Source: Carallia brachiata (lineage: Eukaryota; Streptophyta; Magnoliopsida; Malpighiales; Rhizophoraceae). From it: a DNA stretch of 64,000 nt. How positions within the stretch are numbered: the stretch's first letter is position 1; each line of letters opens with the position of its first letter. Where the stretch lies: positions 1 to 64,000 of the forward strand of contig JADCRB010000101.1 in assembly GCA_021464245.1 (NCBI GenBank), read 5' to 3'. The notes under the pieces are model-generated. The model ran no database searches. It worked only from the letters and a program-made list of their open reading frames with translations, and was not told the DNA's origin. Below are positions 24,687-37,795 of this stretch, piece after piece. The position numbers and the translations under genes are program-made.

Positions 24687-27499
24687 TTATTCGCCCTCAT
24701 TATTTGTTTGTGTCTCCACCACATGGGTAACACCAACTTCAGCTGGCCGAATGACTCTATCGTGAAGCATGTATCCAGGCTGCAAAAGAGAACATCAGGC
24801 ACTTTAGCAGAAGGTATAAACACATTGAGAAATCAAGCAAACTTAACATCACTTTCCTAAAAAGAATTTTAGTCAAAAGGGATGCTCAGAAGGAACTGCG
24901 TACAAATTAATAGCAGCTAATCCTTTTTACAAGCAGTATCACAAGCCATTGTTGTGATTGATTATAGAGTTTTAATGATTAAACATTTGTGAAAACCTGG
25001 GTCAAAACTCAAATCGGTACCTTGAGAACAGCAGCAATTGTCCCTGCAGGTTTAGAAGAATCTGGTATCTGGAATGCTGCATTGTGCCTATTTGGATCAA
25101 ATGGTTCATTTGTTGGATCGAATTTTTCTATTCCATACTTCTTAAAAACCTGAAGTTTAAAACCAAAAAAGGTGTTTCAGCCAAAAATTCTAGCTCAATA
25201 GCAATCATGTTATCCAAAGCATGTAATGCAAAGCTGCAAACACAAGTGGGATACAATAAAGTAGAATGATATATGCATTAGTAGGGCATGTTTACCTCCG
25301 CAAGCTGTTTCTCAGTCATTTCGACTCCTTCCAATAATGTCTTGAGGAGAGGCGTCACCCCAGAAGTGTCGACAGAAGCATCGATCTTTGAAAAACTGAC
25401 CTTCACAACTGATGAAGCTCTGCCTAAGTTGTCTGCAACGTCCAGCAAGCTCTTGGCAAAATTCTGTAGTGCAGGCAATTTTAAGGAACAAATATGGTGA
25501 AATTATCTACATCCAGCAATAAACTAAACAATTTCACTCTCTTCCCAAAAGTAACTGATCAGCCATTATAAGGAAAAAGCTGTCACTAGGAAACCTGTAT
25601 GGCAAACTTTTTAGAGTTCTCTGCTTCACGTTTTGTCCTCTCCATAACATTTTCCATTTCTGCAAGAGTGCGGAGCACTTTATCTTGCATTTTCTCGACC
25701 TCTTTGTGCTTTGATTTCAAGAGTTCTTCCTTCTCCGCCAAAACCTTCACCAATTCATCCATTGACAGATCACCATCAACTTCCGTATCTGAATCAGAAA
25801 ATGCAGTTCGTTTAGTACCTCTTCTCCTTCTATTCACAGAATCAGACGTGGTTGGTTCGGATTCTGAATTAAGACCTGACTCTTTACTCTCTCCAGAAGC
25901 TGAACCTTCAATGCCATCTGAAGACTTTGCATCTTCGTTTGCTTTTGCTGCCTCAACATTAGAGGAGGCACTGTTTTCCACTGCTACATTCCCCTGTTCT
26001 TTCTCACTAGGCTCAGGTGATGCAGACGAAGTGAATCCAAATCGACTAAAGGGCAAGAACGAAGGAGCTGAATGATGAAACAGAGATACATGACTCAACG
26101 CGAACTGAAATAGAATAGGTACACAAGTTAGCTACCATTTATTGGTTAAATTTTGCAAAGCAAAATAAGATTCAATGACAAGGAGCAATTGTAAGTAAGA
26201 AGCAGACAACCTGGGGGAAAAAAAGAACAGCAGATAATAACAAAGCAATAAAACTTCTGAAACTCCGTCCAAAATCAAATTCGAACAGTTTTGGACATTG
26301 GAATTCTAACTTATGCTTTTGATTGTAGAACTTAGTTCAACACCTAGGCGTCCAACTTTGTTTTTCCACACAAACCACAAAAATGAGCATCCAAGATCAC
26401 CATGAATAACAAATTGTGACGGATATCATATATGAACAAACAAGTGCAGCTGCCGTAACTATTACTTAATAAGCAATCACTTCCAGCACACTTCCTCTAC
26501 ATGGCCAAATACTTGAACAGTAACTGTTACTTGATAACTTCCAACCCACATCATCTAAATGACCAAATACTTGAACCAAAAATCCTGAAACTTTCAACGC
26601 TAATTCTTAGACTGTTTGTACATGAATAATTATGAAACCCCTCGACAGCCGCAATGAATCTATTTCAATGTTACTTGAATGCTGCTAATAGATGTTCATT
26701 TCAATGGCCACCAAGATGCACATAGCCCAGCAGCACATCCCAAAAAAACCAAAAAAAAAATACCTATGCAGATGATACTGAAAATAAGAATTTAACAAAT
26801 TCCTTAATTTTTAAACCCCAAGAATCTGCAAAATTAAAGCAATAGAAAAACCTCAACCAAATAAATAATTAACACAAAAGAGACCGAGAACTCATAAATT
26901 GCAAACTTCAGCAAACAATTATTTTTTTTCAAAAAAAATTGAACTTGAACATCAAGTAATAATATTTGTTCACATTTCAAATAGTATCCTGATAAAATCT
27001 GAAACCCCACCAAAAAAGAAGAAAAAAATTTGCTTCAAGAAAGACCCTAAAAAGTAAGCATGCAATTTTAACAATAATATACAGTTTATAAAGAATAAGC
27101 AATAGAATCCAATCACATCGGTTTGGTCAATTCTCTTAAAAACAATGCTTAAAACCCCAAAAAATTCACTCGAAACCGAACGAACCGACGAAAAGTCCAT
27201 TCAACAAGTAACAAAATCGATGTCGTAAGATAAAGCTCTAAAATTCAAGAATAATATAGCCAAAAAAAGAAAACAAAACCCATCAACCCCAGCTAAAACC
27301 CTAGCAGAAAATTGATCGCCAAAAGTGAGAATTCAAGAGTTACGAAACGCACCTTGTTCGAATATTCATTAACAAAACACTGAATCTGACTGGACAGGAC
27401 CGGCAACTGCTGTTTCTGGGAAGAAGGGTGGAGAAGAAGCTGGCCGGCGCGTCCGACCACGCTCCTGGAGGCGCGTGAAAGAACCCGAGACATCAACAT
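24687..27499 (-). CDS. Mitochondrial GrpE-type nucleotide exchange factor (Mge1-like)
   Basis: Co-chaperone that releases ADP from mitochondrial Hsp70 in protein import and folding. Five exons on the minus strand: 27353-27499, 25595-26104, 25296-25463, 25021-25149 and 24687-24779, all codon-phase 0, giving 348 aa. The first 49 residues (MLMSRVLSRASRSVVGRAGQ) are Arg/Ser-rich and nearly acid-free, as in a mitochondrial presequence. Residues about 70-165 form an acidic Ser/Glu-rich linker with an RRRRGTKR patch. The long coiled coil (ELVKVLAEKEELLKSKHKEV) leads into the GrpE core (FAKSLLDVADNLGRA, FDPNRHNAAFQIP). It ends with the GrpE signature GYMLHDRVIRPAEVGV. The start at 27499 has a good context (CCACCATG). 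A second ATG two codons later and an upstream in-frame ATG at 27553 are alternatives. Confidence 0.95.
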
Positions 27500-30400
27500 G
27501 GTGGAAGAGGATGAAGATGATGATGGATGTGAGGTGGGGGCGGTGGGGGTCAAAATGGGAAATAAATAAAATTTTGCTGAAGAATTAGCAGAGAAAGAGG
27601 AGGAGAGGTGGTGGGGTTTTAGGGAAAATAAAGTGCTTGGAGAGAAAGAAACCTAGATTTTTCTGTAGGGTTTTAGATAGGTATTTATGAGATGACAAAA
27701 TTACCCTTCAATGATTAAGAGATTCTTCTCTCTTAAAGGTTAATAAATGTGAGATTTTAGATATGGATAAGGACACCATTGTCCCACTGGTAATTTCCTT
27801 TGCCTTACTCTATAGAAAGATCCAGAAAGGTTTTAGATATGGTAGGCTTGGCCTTTGGTCAAAACGCTGCCGTATGGTTGCATTTTGCCTTCTTCCTACA
27901 TTGGGAAAAAGCATTGGAATTTTTTTTTTTTTGTTTATTGAAACCGACTAAGAATTGAATTCGAATATTTCTTTCTGTTTTAGAATTAAAAAGATATGTC
28001 AGTGATCAAATTAAAATGTTTCAGGCTCTAGTGTTAGTGGTATTAAAATTTTGATTTCTATTCAAAGAAGAATATGGCAATTGTGCCAAAAAAAAAAAAT
28101 AATAATAATAAAAAAATAAGTAAAAGCTAGGGGATCCAAAAAGGATTAGGATATCGATCCGTATCGCCATGTTTGGCATTTTTTTGAGTGAAAGGAAAAA
28201 GAAAAGAAAATTTTAAAATTTTTTATTTAGTTTCTTTTTTATTTATTTTTTATCAATCTAAACAACTATTTTTTACTTTTTCTCCCACAAATTATTATTT
28301 ATTTTCTTTTTTATAATTTTTTAATCATTATTTTTTATCAATTATAATAATAATATTATTATATTATTTTTTTCTACTTACTTTCTATACAATTTAAAAG
28401 ATTGACCCTAACAGAGAACAAATGAATCAAGTGAGATTGCCATAAGTGGAATGGCAAAGACCGGTTCAAGTTTAGCCCAAAAGCTTTGGTCCAAGTTCGT
28501 TTTCAAGTTGGCCCATGTTAGGGGAAATTCCGGATGAATTCTCCCTAGGCCCAGAAGGTAGGCCCAATATGAGAATATTCTTGTAGAAGAACACCTTAGA
28601 AATACCCCATAAATGATGATATCATCGAATATATTTGACTATAAATATCAATCTGAGCTAGTCTCAAGGTATAAATTAATTACTTATTTTTACATCATTT
28701 AAATATATTATCTTTTAATCTGAATGCTAACTTAAATATCAAAATACTAACGCCAAATATCCACTTAATACCTCTTAACTTTTTTGTCTTGCAAGTCACG
28801 AGAGACTTAGATCACTTAATTGGGTCCTGGATTAGACCCACTGACCCAGAACTCTAGATAAACTAAGCCTGCTGCCTAGTCTCAAGATCAATTTAAGACT
28901 CCATCTTAGAACTCGATTGATGAGTCCACTATGACTACTTTAGTTTTTTTTGTTACTAGTGGAAATGTACACTATGCTTTCATTTTATTGGAAGCTCTGA
29001 GTTTATGGCATGAGGTTGATGACAACTGTAATTCTTGTGGTCTCATTTATGGTGATATCTTAAACTTCATCACCCAACATATGCACCATAAACCTTTCAG
29101 TTAGTGAATGACGAATGTACATTGTTTCGAGCATATGTGATAATGTATGGAGTAATCAACCCATTAATCTATTTTATAAAATGAAACATGAAATACAGCT
29201 TGATACAAATTTGAATTATTTGAACATGGATGTCAATTTGGGGATTTACTTTTATAATGCCATTACTACCACAACTAGGAAATTTAGTTCATGACATAAT
29301 GAAATAATGATAAAATGTTCATGTTGTTGACTTCAATTAAATTTGTGATTAAGATTTAGTTGTTTTTTTTTCTTTCTTTTTCTTGTTGTCGTATCGAGGA
29401 AAAAAATCTAAACCCAAGAATGAAGACATACCCAAGAATGAAGACATACCCTACAACGAATGAACATATACAAAATAAAACAGATGAAGGTGGTTGAACT
29501 GGTATGTCACAATTAAATTGTGAGTTATCCTACCTAGGCCACATTTTCCGTCCGTGGAAACAGTGCTAGAGAACAAGGAGAAAGTGTGGCGTCTTACATT
29601 TTACATAGAACGTTATAACTGCATGCATTCTCCTTCAAGTCGCCCAAAACGGCTTGCTTAATCAGAAAAAGCCCATGTGGATGTTAAAAAGCAGCTCAAC
29701 CTCCAACCAAAATGATGCTCAAGTTCTCTCTCTTTTTTTTAATTTTTAATTTTCCTTTTTTATTTTATTTTATGATTATGAATTTTTTAAGACCAACTTC
29801 AAGTTATTAGTAACACGACTCTCTCTTGTTTATTAAATATTTTTTGTCTAGTTGGAGTGAAGAAAGAGATTTAATTAATAATGAGGTCTAAAGTTTGAAT
29901 TTGTAATCTGATCATAAATTTTAAATTAGTAGCTACTAAATTTATCCAGTAATTTCGTGTTTTGATATAATACATATAGAGAATTTAAACTTAAAATTAT
30001 GTATCGAACCTACACAATTTCAAGTTAACCACGTGGGTGGTTGATAATTCAACTTTTTTACTTCTTTTTTTCTTCATGAATATAAAGCTAAATACAAAAG
30101 TAATAGCCTTCATGAACTTTTATTTGCAAACTCATATTCTTTTCTTCTCACGGTCCTTGTAATGGCGATGGTTCATTCATTCACGCATTTTTTCTAATCA
30201 GTAATCACCCTGACATTGGGGTGGCTGAATTTGACTTTTCTAGCCATATAAAAACAGAAAATCAAGTAGCCATACCTCATAATTCATATCCTATTTATGC
30301 TTTTGTATTCTTTACAGCTTTTGGAATAAACTATAAGATATAATTCTTATCTTCAGTTTGTTACAGGGGAAAAATTGCATCATTGTATAACTATGCATAA

Positions 30401-30757
30401 CAACAGGTTGTAGATATTGTTAGTTCAATTCAAGCAAATAATTTGCTTCAACCTTACTATAAATATTATGAAGATTCAATGAAAGTGAGTCAGTGCAGAC
30501 AATAGGCCTCCCATTCATAGAGTAATGATCAATTGTTTCCTTGCAATTCTATCCAATAGCATGTACATTAGAAGAACTCACCTTCCAGTGCAAACAAAAG
30601 TCTCAACAAACTTCATGTTCCTGAACTGATTAGCTCGCTTGTTCCCACTACCTAGCTCCCTGAGCGGTGGGCGCAAGGAATCGCCATTTCTTACCACCCT
30701 TACCAACCTGCAGGCTACTTATACTGGGGACACCAATTTTCCAGGACAAAAGCAACC
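27500..30757. other. Intergenic region, divergent promoters
   Basis: The left end is the GrpE promoter. The remainder is AT-rich with an imperfect poly(A)/TAA tract near 28090 and homopolymer-rich sequence. An 18-bp unit (ACCCAAGAATGAAGACAT) is tandemly duplicated at 29412-29447. No gene recognised. The right end is the GDSL gene promoter. Confidence 0.5.
29412..29447. repeat. Perfect 18-bp tandem duplication
   Basis: ACCCAAGAATGAAGACAT occurs twice in succession without mismatch, and ACCC starts a third unit. It lies in intergenic sequence about 1.3 kb upstream of the GDSL gene. Confidence 0.9.
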
Positions 30758-32123
30758 ATGGCAGCTAACTTCCTGCTTTGGTTCCTATTAGCTTATCTGC
30801 TGCTGCAAATCCTGTATGTAAATGCAAAAGTTCCGGCAATTGTTGTTTTCGGAGACTCGACAGTGGATTCAGGCAATAACAATGGTATATCTACAGTGAT
30901 CAAGAGTAATTTTGCGCCGTATGGACGCGATTTCATTGGTGGCCAGGCCACAGGGAGATTTTCGAATGGCCGGATGGCAACAGACTTTATTTCTGAAGCC
31001 TTTGGTATCAAGCAAACAATACCTGCATACTTGGATCCAGCATATAACATCACTGATTTTGCCACTGGTGTTTGCTTTGCCTCTGCGGGAACTGGCTATG
31101 ATAATGCCACCTCTGATGTGTTCGTAAGTCATGCTAACTCAACTCAACTAGAAGTACATTTAGCGTAGATTTCGGACTTATATTCGCCATTTTCATTGGA
31201 CCTGCAGTCTGTAATACCCCTTTGGAAGGAACTAGAGTACTATAAGGAATACCAGGAGAAGCTTGGAGGCTATCTGGGAAACGAGAAGGCGAAAAAGCTG
31301 TTAGGCGAAGCACTGTACATCATAAGCTTGGGAACAAACGACTTCATGGAGAATTACTATGTTTTTCCAAGCATGTCCTCAAAGTTTTCCGTTGAGGAAT
31401 ACCAGGATTTTCTTTTGGGACTTGCGAGGGACTTCATTACAGAGCTTCATCATCTGGGGGCTCAAAAGATAACTGTAACTGGGCTTCCGCCAATGGGGTG
31501 TTTACCATTGGAGAGAACCAGAAATATGTTACATGGCAGCCAGTGTACTGAGGAATACAACAATGTGGCCAAGGATTTCAATGGGAAATTGAATGAATTA
31601 GTCACAGAGCTGAACAAGAAGCTTGCTGGGATGCAATTGGTGCACTCAGGCACATATGATATTCTCTCAGAAATAATAGAGACACCAAATTCTTTTGGTA
31701 AGCTTTCCTGCTATTTATCACCATATTCCTGCTAGTCAACATCATAATGAATTTATCTAAATGCTTTGGCACAAGTAGGAAACTGCAGTCATCTATCGGC
31801 ATTTAGCGTCAGCAATATGGCCAGAGTTCCCTTATTGTTGCAGGGGTATTTTTATTAGTTATTTCATCTGAAATCAGATAATCAACGGGGTCTAATGTGA
31901 TTCTAATGTATGTTAATTTATGATTACAGGGTTTGAAAGTGCAGCAAGAGCATGCTGTGGGACAGGATTGTTTGAGATGAGTTACATGTGTAATAGAAGA
32001 AACCCTTTTACATGCTCTGATGCAAATAAATATGTGTTTTGGGATGCCTTCCATCCAACTGAGAAGACAAACAAAATTGTTGCAGATTATATAGTGAAAA
32101 ATTTCTTATCTCAGTTTCTCTAA
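30758..32123 (+). CDS. GDSL esterase/lipase (secreted, SGNH hydrolase)
   Basis: Three exons: 30758-31123, 31208-31697 and 31930-32123, giving 349 aa. Residues 1-23 form a signal peptide (MAANFLLWFLLAYLLLQILY) for apoplastic secretion. Block I is FGDSTVDSG with the catalytic Ser at residue 34. The block II Gly lies in GVCFASAGTGYDNA, block III is GTNDF (Gly164, Asn166), and block V is WDAFHP with Asp324 and His327. All four SGNH catalytic and oxyanion positions are therefore present. CCGTGLFEMSYMC supplies the usual C-terminal Cys pairs. It resembles the At2g04570/At2g42990 type. The natural ester substrate cannot be told from sequence. Introns of 84 and 232 bases have consensus borders, and nothing is broken. 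Confidence 0.95.
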
Positions 32124-33009
32124 GAGAAACAGGAAAATCTTGAGCTAGCAAATAAAACACTGTATTGAAATTATCACTGAGTTATCATGAATTTTATAAT
32201 TTGAAGCTGAAAGAGGAGCGGCAAGAGAGTCTTAAAAAATACTATTGTTACTCGTTACAAAAATTATCAGTCTTATTTCATTTGAGACATTGATTAAGGC
32301 ATCAAAATTCAGTACGTCATTTTTTTCTACTTTTTATACAACCAGACATCAAGCAGAAACTATTTTCCCTGTGGTCTTGCATTTGCTCCTCAAAGGTCAG
32401 CAGTTTAGGGTTGAGATATTGCATATTGAGATGATCTGATACTATAAAAGAAAATCCATTCAACACATTATCAAGCACAACCATTTTCAGTTGGAACTTG
32501 ACTACAGCAGGATTTTATGTAAAAAAAAGTTTCATAATCAGCACAGTACCAGAAAACAAGATGTACATAGAACAGAAGAGGAGAGAGCGAGAGAGGGTAC
32601 ATGATGATGCAACTAAATTTCTGAAAGGACAATCCCTGTAAATCTTCATAATAAAGTTTTCTTAGTTGTTCGACTAAATTGTCCAAACACACAAAAAAGC
32701 TAATGTGCATGCTTGCTACAATTTGAAGAAAAATAAAATCAAAGAAGAAGTTTAATATTCTGTCTCCTCTTTTGTTTTTCTACCTTATCATCCAGTCGAG
32801 CAATTTAATCAGATAATTAAACGGGAACGTTACGGTGACTCTGTAAATAATGAGGCGAATTACCAAACGTTATAGTCTATTGCCAAGGAGCTTTATTGTT
32901 GCCACGGCAAACATTGTGGGTTAAATTTCAATCAAAGGATTCATTAATGTCAAATGTATCCTAATTTTTTCATTTTACTTACTTTAAAAAAAAAAGCTGA
33001 AGAACTAGG

Positions 33010-33330
33010 AGCAATGTTGTTAAACCTGGACCGGACTGGCCGGTTCAACCGATCGGACTAGTAACCGATCAGAGGTTCGATCTGGGTTATACCTTAAAAT
33101 TGACATTAGAGCAGACCGATTAAAACCCCGTCAACGGACCGGTTAAAACCCCGTCAATGGACCAGTTTAACCGGTCGGATCGGTAAACTAATCGCGGTTT
33201 GACTGGATTGACTAAGTTCGATAATTTTAAAAAATTCTACATTACTTTGTAAAAATTGGGTTTTGAACACCTAACCTCTAACAAGAAAATTGAGCCTCAC
33301 ACCATTAGACCAAATTATAGTTTGTTGTTT
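33010..33330. mobile_element. Repeat element with CCGGTT/AACCGG motifs
   Basis: A compositional island in AT-rich DNA, full of short inverted words (GGCCGGTTCAACC, GACCGGTTAAAAC, TTTAACCGGTCGG). Two successive 23-bp units both start TTAAAACCCCGTCAA (33120-33142 and 33143-33165). This resembles a widespread class of plant non-coding repeats with AACCGGTT-rich ends. Borders are uncertain. Confidence 0.5.
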
Positions 33331-33815
33331 TTTTTTTTTTTTTACTTATTATTTTCTCATACTTCTCATATAATCCATGCACCATCCTATATAACTAATA
33401 CATTAATACTTACTATTTTCTCTTTTTATTAAGACAATTATTAATTTTCTTAATTTATTATTTTATCTTATAATAAATTGTTAATCATTTATTTTAAATT
33501 TATAAATATAAATATTTCAATATATACATATATATTATAGTATTACATTTTACATATCAATTTTTATGTGTAATGTATATAAATATTCATTTTTTATATA
33601 TTTAATATTAAATACCAATTTTACCGATTCAATTTTTAGTTAAACCGATTAAATTTTAAACTACTAAACTTTTTAATTTAATAATCGATCCAATTTTTAT
33701 AATATTGACTAATAGATAGTCAGTTTTGACGTAAAATTAAACGTGCGTATGAAACACCCAAACGAGAAAGTTGGGATTGACTCCCAAACTCTCCCAAAAA
33801 CAAGATAAATTAAGG

Positions 33816-34632
33816 GAGTGTTTGATTTTAGTGATAGAGATTATTGTTACTGTTGAAAGTTAAAAGTACGATAAAATAGTATTTAGTTACTTTCCTTAAG
33901 GTATTGCTGTTGCTAAAAAATGTTTCAAAATGTTGTTGATTGAAAAAAATAGGGACGATCTCACTTTTGGTTTCTATCAAGATCAACAACACAATTACAA
34001 AATTATCCTAGAGAAAAGGACACTGCTGCTGCCACTGTGAGCTGTACGGGATTGAGGACAAAACAATATTCTGGACCATGCAATTAAAACGGTGAGGGAC
34101 ATACATGTATTAAATTTTTTTTTTTGTCTTTGTTTTGCTCACCTGTCTGCAAATAATACAACCAAACTTTATGTTGGAACGAGAAAAAGTGTACAAAATT
34201 GACGGTATGAATTTCAAAATAAAATCTGGTCAAAAAAAAAAATCAAAATAAAATAATATTTTTTAATATAAATTATTATTTTCTATTTTTACAAAAGAAA
34301 GACTAAAAAATTAATCTACCACTAATTTTTACTATATAAATTATAGTCAAGTATTTAATAAATTTTTATTATTTATAAATATATAAAATACATTTATGTA
34401 AGATTAATTTAGATAATATAGAAATAAAAAGATTATTTATAATAATAAAATAAAATTAAAATATTTAAAATAATTATTTTACTATTTTAACAGTAATTAG
34501 TTAGTGTTGATTTAACCAAACATTTAATTTTATTCAACAGTAATTTATAACAACAATCAATAATTAATAATAATAATAAATAATTAATAATAATAATTAT
34601 TATTATTAATAATAAAACCAAACAGGTCCTAA
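33816..34632. mobile_element. Possible hAT-like MITE
   Basis: The left end GGGAGTGTTTGATTTTAG and the right end, read on the opposite strand GGACCTGTTTGGTTTTA, form imperfect terminal inverted repeats of the same type as the element near 7620. The interior is AT-rich and non-coding, ending in dense TAA/TTA repeats. No clear target duplication was read. Confidence 0.4.
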
Positions 34633-35646
34633 GTGTGCAAGCTTCTTTGGGATATCTGTAACCACCTTTTTCATCCTCTGAGGCAGGATTTTACTTGATC
34701 TTTGTCAATTCCACCTGCAACTCCAAAACAACGCAGTTCAATGCATTGTGTCATTACTCAAAACACTCTCTACTTATCCACAGTCACCTAATTTAACCAA
34801 TGCTGTCTAGTATCATTTCCTCCACAAAACAGCTTCGCTATCCAATATTATGCCAAATCATCCTCATCATAAAGATGAACTAAATGCTCGACGGCACAGT
34901 AAACTTCTGAGAAGATGATGCCTTTAACCTTCATCTTCTAAAGGGCCGTTACCTTGAGGGGCGTTTTGACAGAGGGAAAACAGAACCCCTTTATTTTGAC
35001 GGGGACTTTGTTGTCAAGCAAGTTTGCGTCCCTCAAAATAACGGATGTGTCCACTCTCTGTCAAAATTACTTTTCTGGATAAATTTTTATAGTTATAAAC
35101 AGTTCTTTCCTTCTTTTGTCAATAATTGAAAAAATAGAGGTGACATTGTATAGATTTGTTAAAAAATATTGAATTGCTTACACTATAATATATGTCAGAC
35201 TATTTATACTGAATAGTGGAAGAAGCAAACCTAGACTACCCAGTAAACAAAAATTATTATTTGGACAATTTTATTCGGAAATTATCCGTCTGCTAAATAC
35301 ATGAAAAAGGCAATTATACAAGGATAGCTGGACGATTATTTTCCGATCTTTATGTAAGCAGAGAATACTATACAATGCCGTTCTATGTGGACCATTTGAA
35401 GTGGACAGATAACCAATCTTGTCTTAATTGACATTTTTTGAGTGGGGACCAAGAAGAATAAATGCTCACATTGGAACAAGTAAGGATCTTCACATTTTTC
35501 ATTTGGTTGTTTGGTGGGACGGCTTTGAATGACATCAATATTTCCTTTTATCGGAATCAAAGTCAAACAATTTTTTGAAATTTCATGAATATGAAGTTTG
35601 AAATTTTGTTTTTATCTTTACACTTAATATATTTGAGGACATTGTC

Positions 35647-35651
35647 AAAAA

Positions 35652-35689
<38 letters not shown>
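35647..35689. repeat. Poly(A)-(TA)n microsatellite
   Basis: About 14 A followed by about 15 TA units. A simple-sequence locus, probably length-polymorphic. Confidence 0.95.
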
Positions 35690-35692
<3 letters not shown>

Positions 35693-37795
35693 AGGACAAC
35701 TTTATGCATCAACCGATATTAAATTTCTTTCCGTTTAAATAAAGTAATGTTGGGCATACTAACAGTCTATTATAAAACCTTGTTCAAATATCTTAATTTT
35801 GTATTTCAGTTTTAGTAATTAAATTTTCTTTTTCTAACAATTTTATCTCACTTGTAACAATATAAATAAATAAAAAAAACAAGACAATTTGAGAAGGGCC
35901 AAGGTGCAGTTGTTGTGGTCTAACAGTTGAAGGATTTCAATCATGTCAAGAAATTATAAGTATGAATTCTTACTAAAAGTTTTAATAGTATTAAATGTTC
36001 TTTTGATTTTTCATAATTATAAGAAAAATTGATAATTTTTACTAAGTATCTTAAAATTTACTTCTTTGTAATTTTGACATAAAGTTGCAATCTAATGTAC
36101 CGTGTCATCAATGCACACCTTGTTTTACCATTTTCTTAAAAAAAAAAAAAAACAGAAAAATGTATGGCCAATGTGCAAACTTAAAAATGGCCGATTAATT
36201 GGCACAAAAAAAAAAAAAAGAAAAAAAAAGGCCACAATGCCTTATCTCGCACAAGATGCTTCGTGTTAAATAAGAAGTTCGTACATGGTCCATGGAATTC
36301 CAAGTTGGCATCTCTGAAAAAGGATAGCGACCGTATCGTTTTTTTAATTAAAAAAATTTCAATTTTTTGTTAATTGATTTCACTTAATAAATTTGTGTAG
36401 TATTACATGAGTTACTCACAAAAAAAATGGTTGAAAATAATAAATTATTTCAATAAAAAATTTACTTTGATTGGTAAAGCATAAATTTTCCCCTTTTGGT
36501 ACATCGATTTTTTTTTTTTTGGGTCATGGTGTCGAATATTAATTTACAACTTTAAATATTTACCACAACAAAGGGGTTATTTGGAAATTAGTCTTTTTTT
36601 TAACACTAAAAAAACATTTATCATCAGTAATATGCAAGTTATAAGATGTATGAACTGAGGTCATGTGTCATTCGTTATATTTTCATTTAATTTTTTTTAA
36701 AAGAAAAACTCACCGTTCAAATACTTATAAAACTGAATGAGTCTCTCAATAACTAATTTCAGTATTAATAAATTTTAAATTAAATATCATATCATAATAA
36801 TTTTGTCTATTTTATAAAAAAATGATAATAAAATTCAAATTTAAACTAATGAAGAAATAGCCTCATTAATTTATCAGCAAATTAACGTTTCACATGGTGA
36901 AGTTAGAGTCTTTCAATATGGCAACAGACACTAATAAATGATTTGAGAACATTTTTTATTGCAGCAGATTTAGACTCTAGTGAAGTGACTAACGTGGAAG
37001 AAATGGACAGAAAATAAACGTGTAAACGACAAGCAACATAACTCGATTTCTATTTCGCTTGCCAGTTCGATTTTCATGTGGTGGGCACAACAACCACTAA
37101 TTTCTTTGACAATTGCAAGAGTAAATGACAGTTGGGTATTATGGAATCCTATTTTTAAAAGCTGCTTCTCTTTTCTCACGCAGGATGAAACATCGAGAGA
37201 AAATCAAATGATTAAAAATACATCTACTTCTATGATTTTACGAGAATTAGAATATGTGTAAGATTAAAAGTCTTAAAATTAGATTTTAGTTAGAGTTAAT
37301 TAATATAAAAAAATATTTGTGCTTCTTTATTTTATTTAATTATGAGAAATTTATTTTTAAACAAATCAAAATTTATGGTCACGACACCTTTAAAACATAA
37401 AATGAACCTAAAGTATTTAAACATATGCCAAACCCACGCAATCCTTAGATGGCTTTTACCTTGTGCTTCATACGTTTTCGAGATTACCATGTGCTTCATA
37501 CTTAATTGATCAAAATTCAATTTTTATGATCAAACCCATAAACGATCCAATTCCATGTACATCCTCAAATTTATGTGATGTCATCTAGTAGTAACACAAG
37601 AAAAAGAAATGAATTCAGCAACAACATCAGATGCAACGCTTGGCAAATATCCTCAAAGCAAGTTATGTTCATGTAATTGGCTACTATCTTAAGTTATCTT
37701 ACAGAACAATTCCTTGAGTAATCTTATTCAAAAGAAATTAATTGTTGGTATAATTTATTTTCAAACTACTTCGTCACCACTCCAGCTTCGTTTCA

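Larger units (their letters stand above)
32124..37795. other. Repeat-rich intergenic region
   Basis: No gene recognised in about 5.7 kb. Contains the GDSL 3' UTR, a GC-richer ACCGG-type repeat (33010-33330), a MITE-like element (33816-34632), a TA microsatellite (35660-35689) and several poly(A) tracts near 36140-36230. The last few hundred bases are the 3' flank of the DUF946 gene. Confidence 0.5.

Noticed and set aside
25599..26075. 158-codon plus-strand ORF
   Set aside because: Antisense of the acidic Ser/Glu linker of GrpE exon 2. The composition bias explains the open frame.
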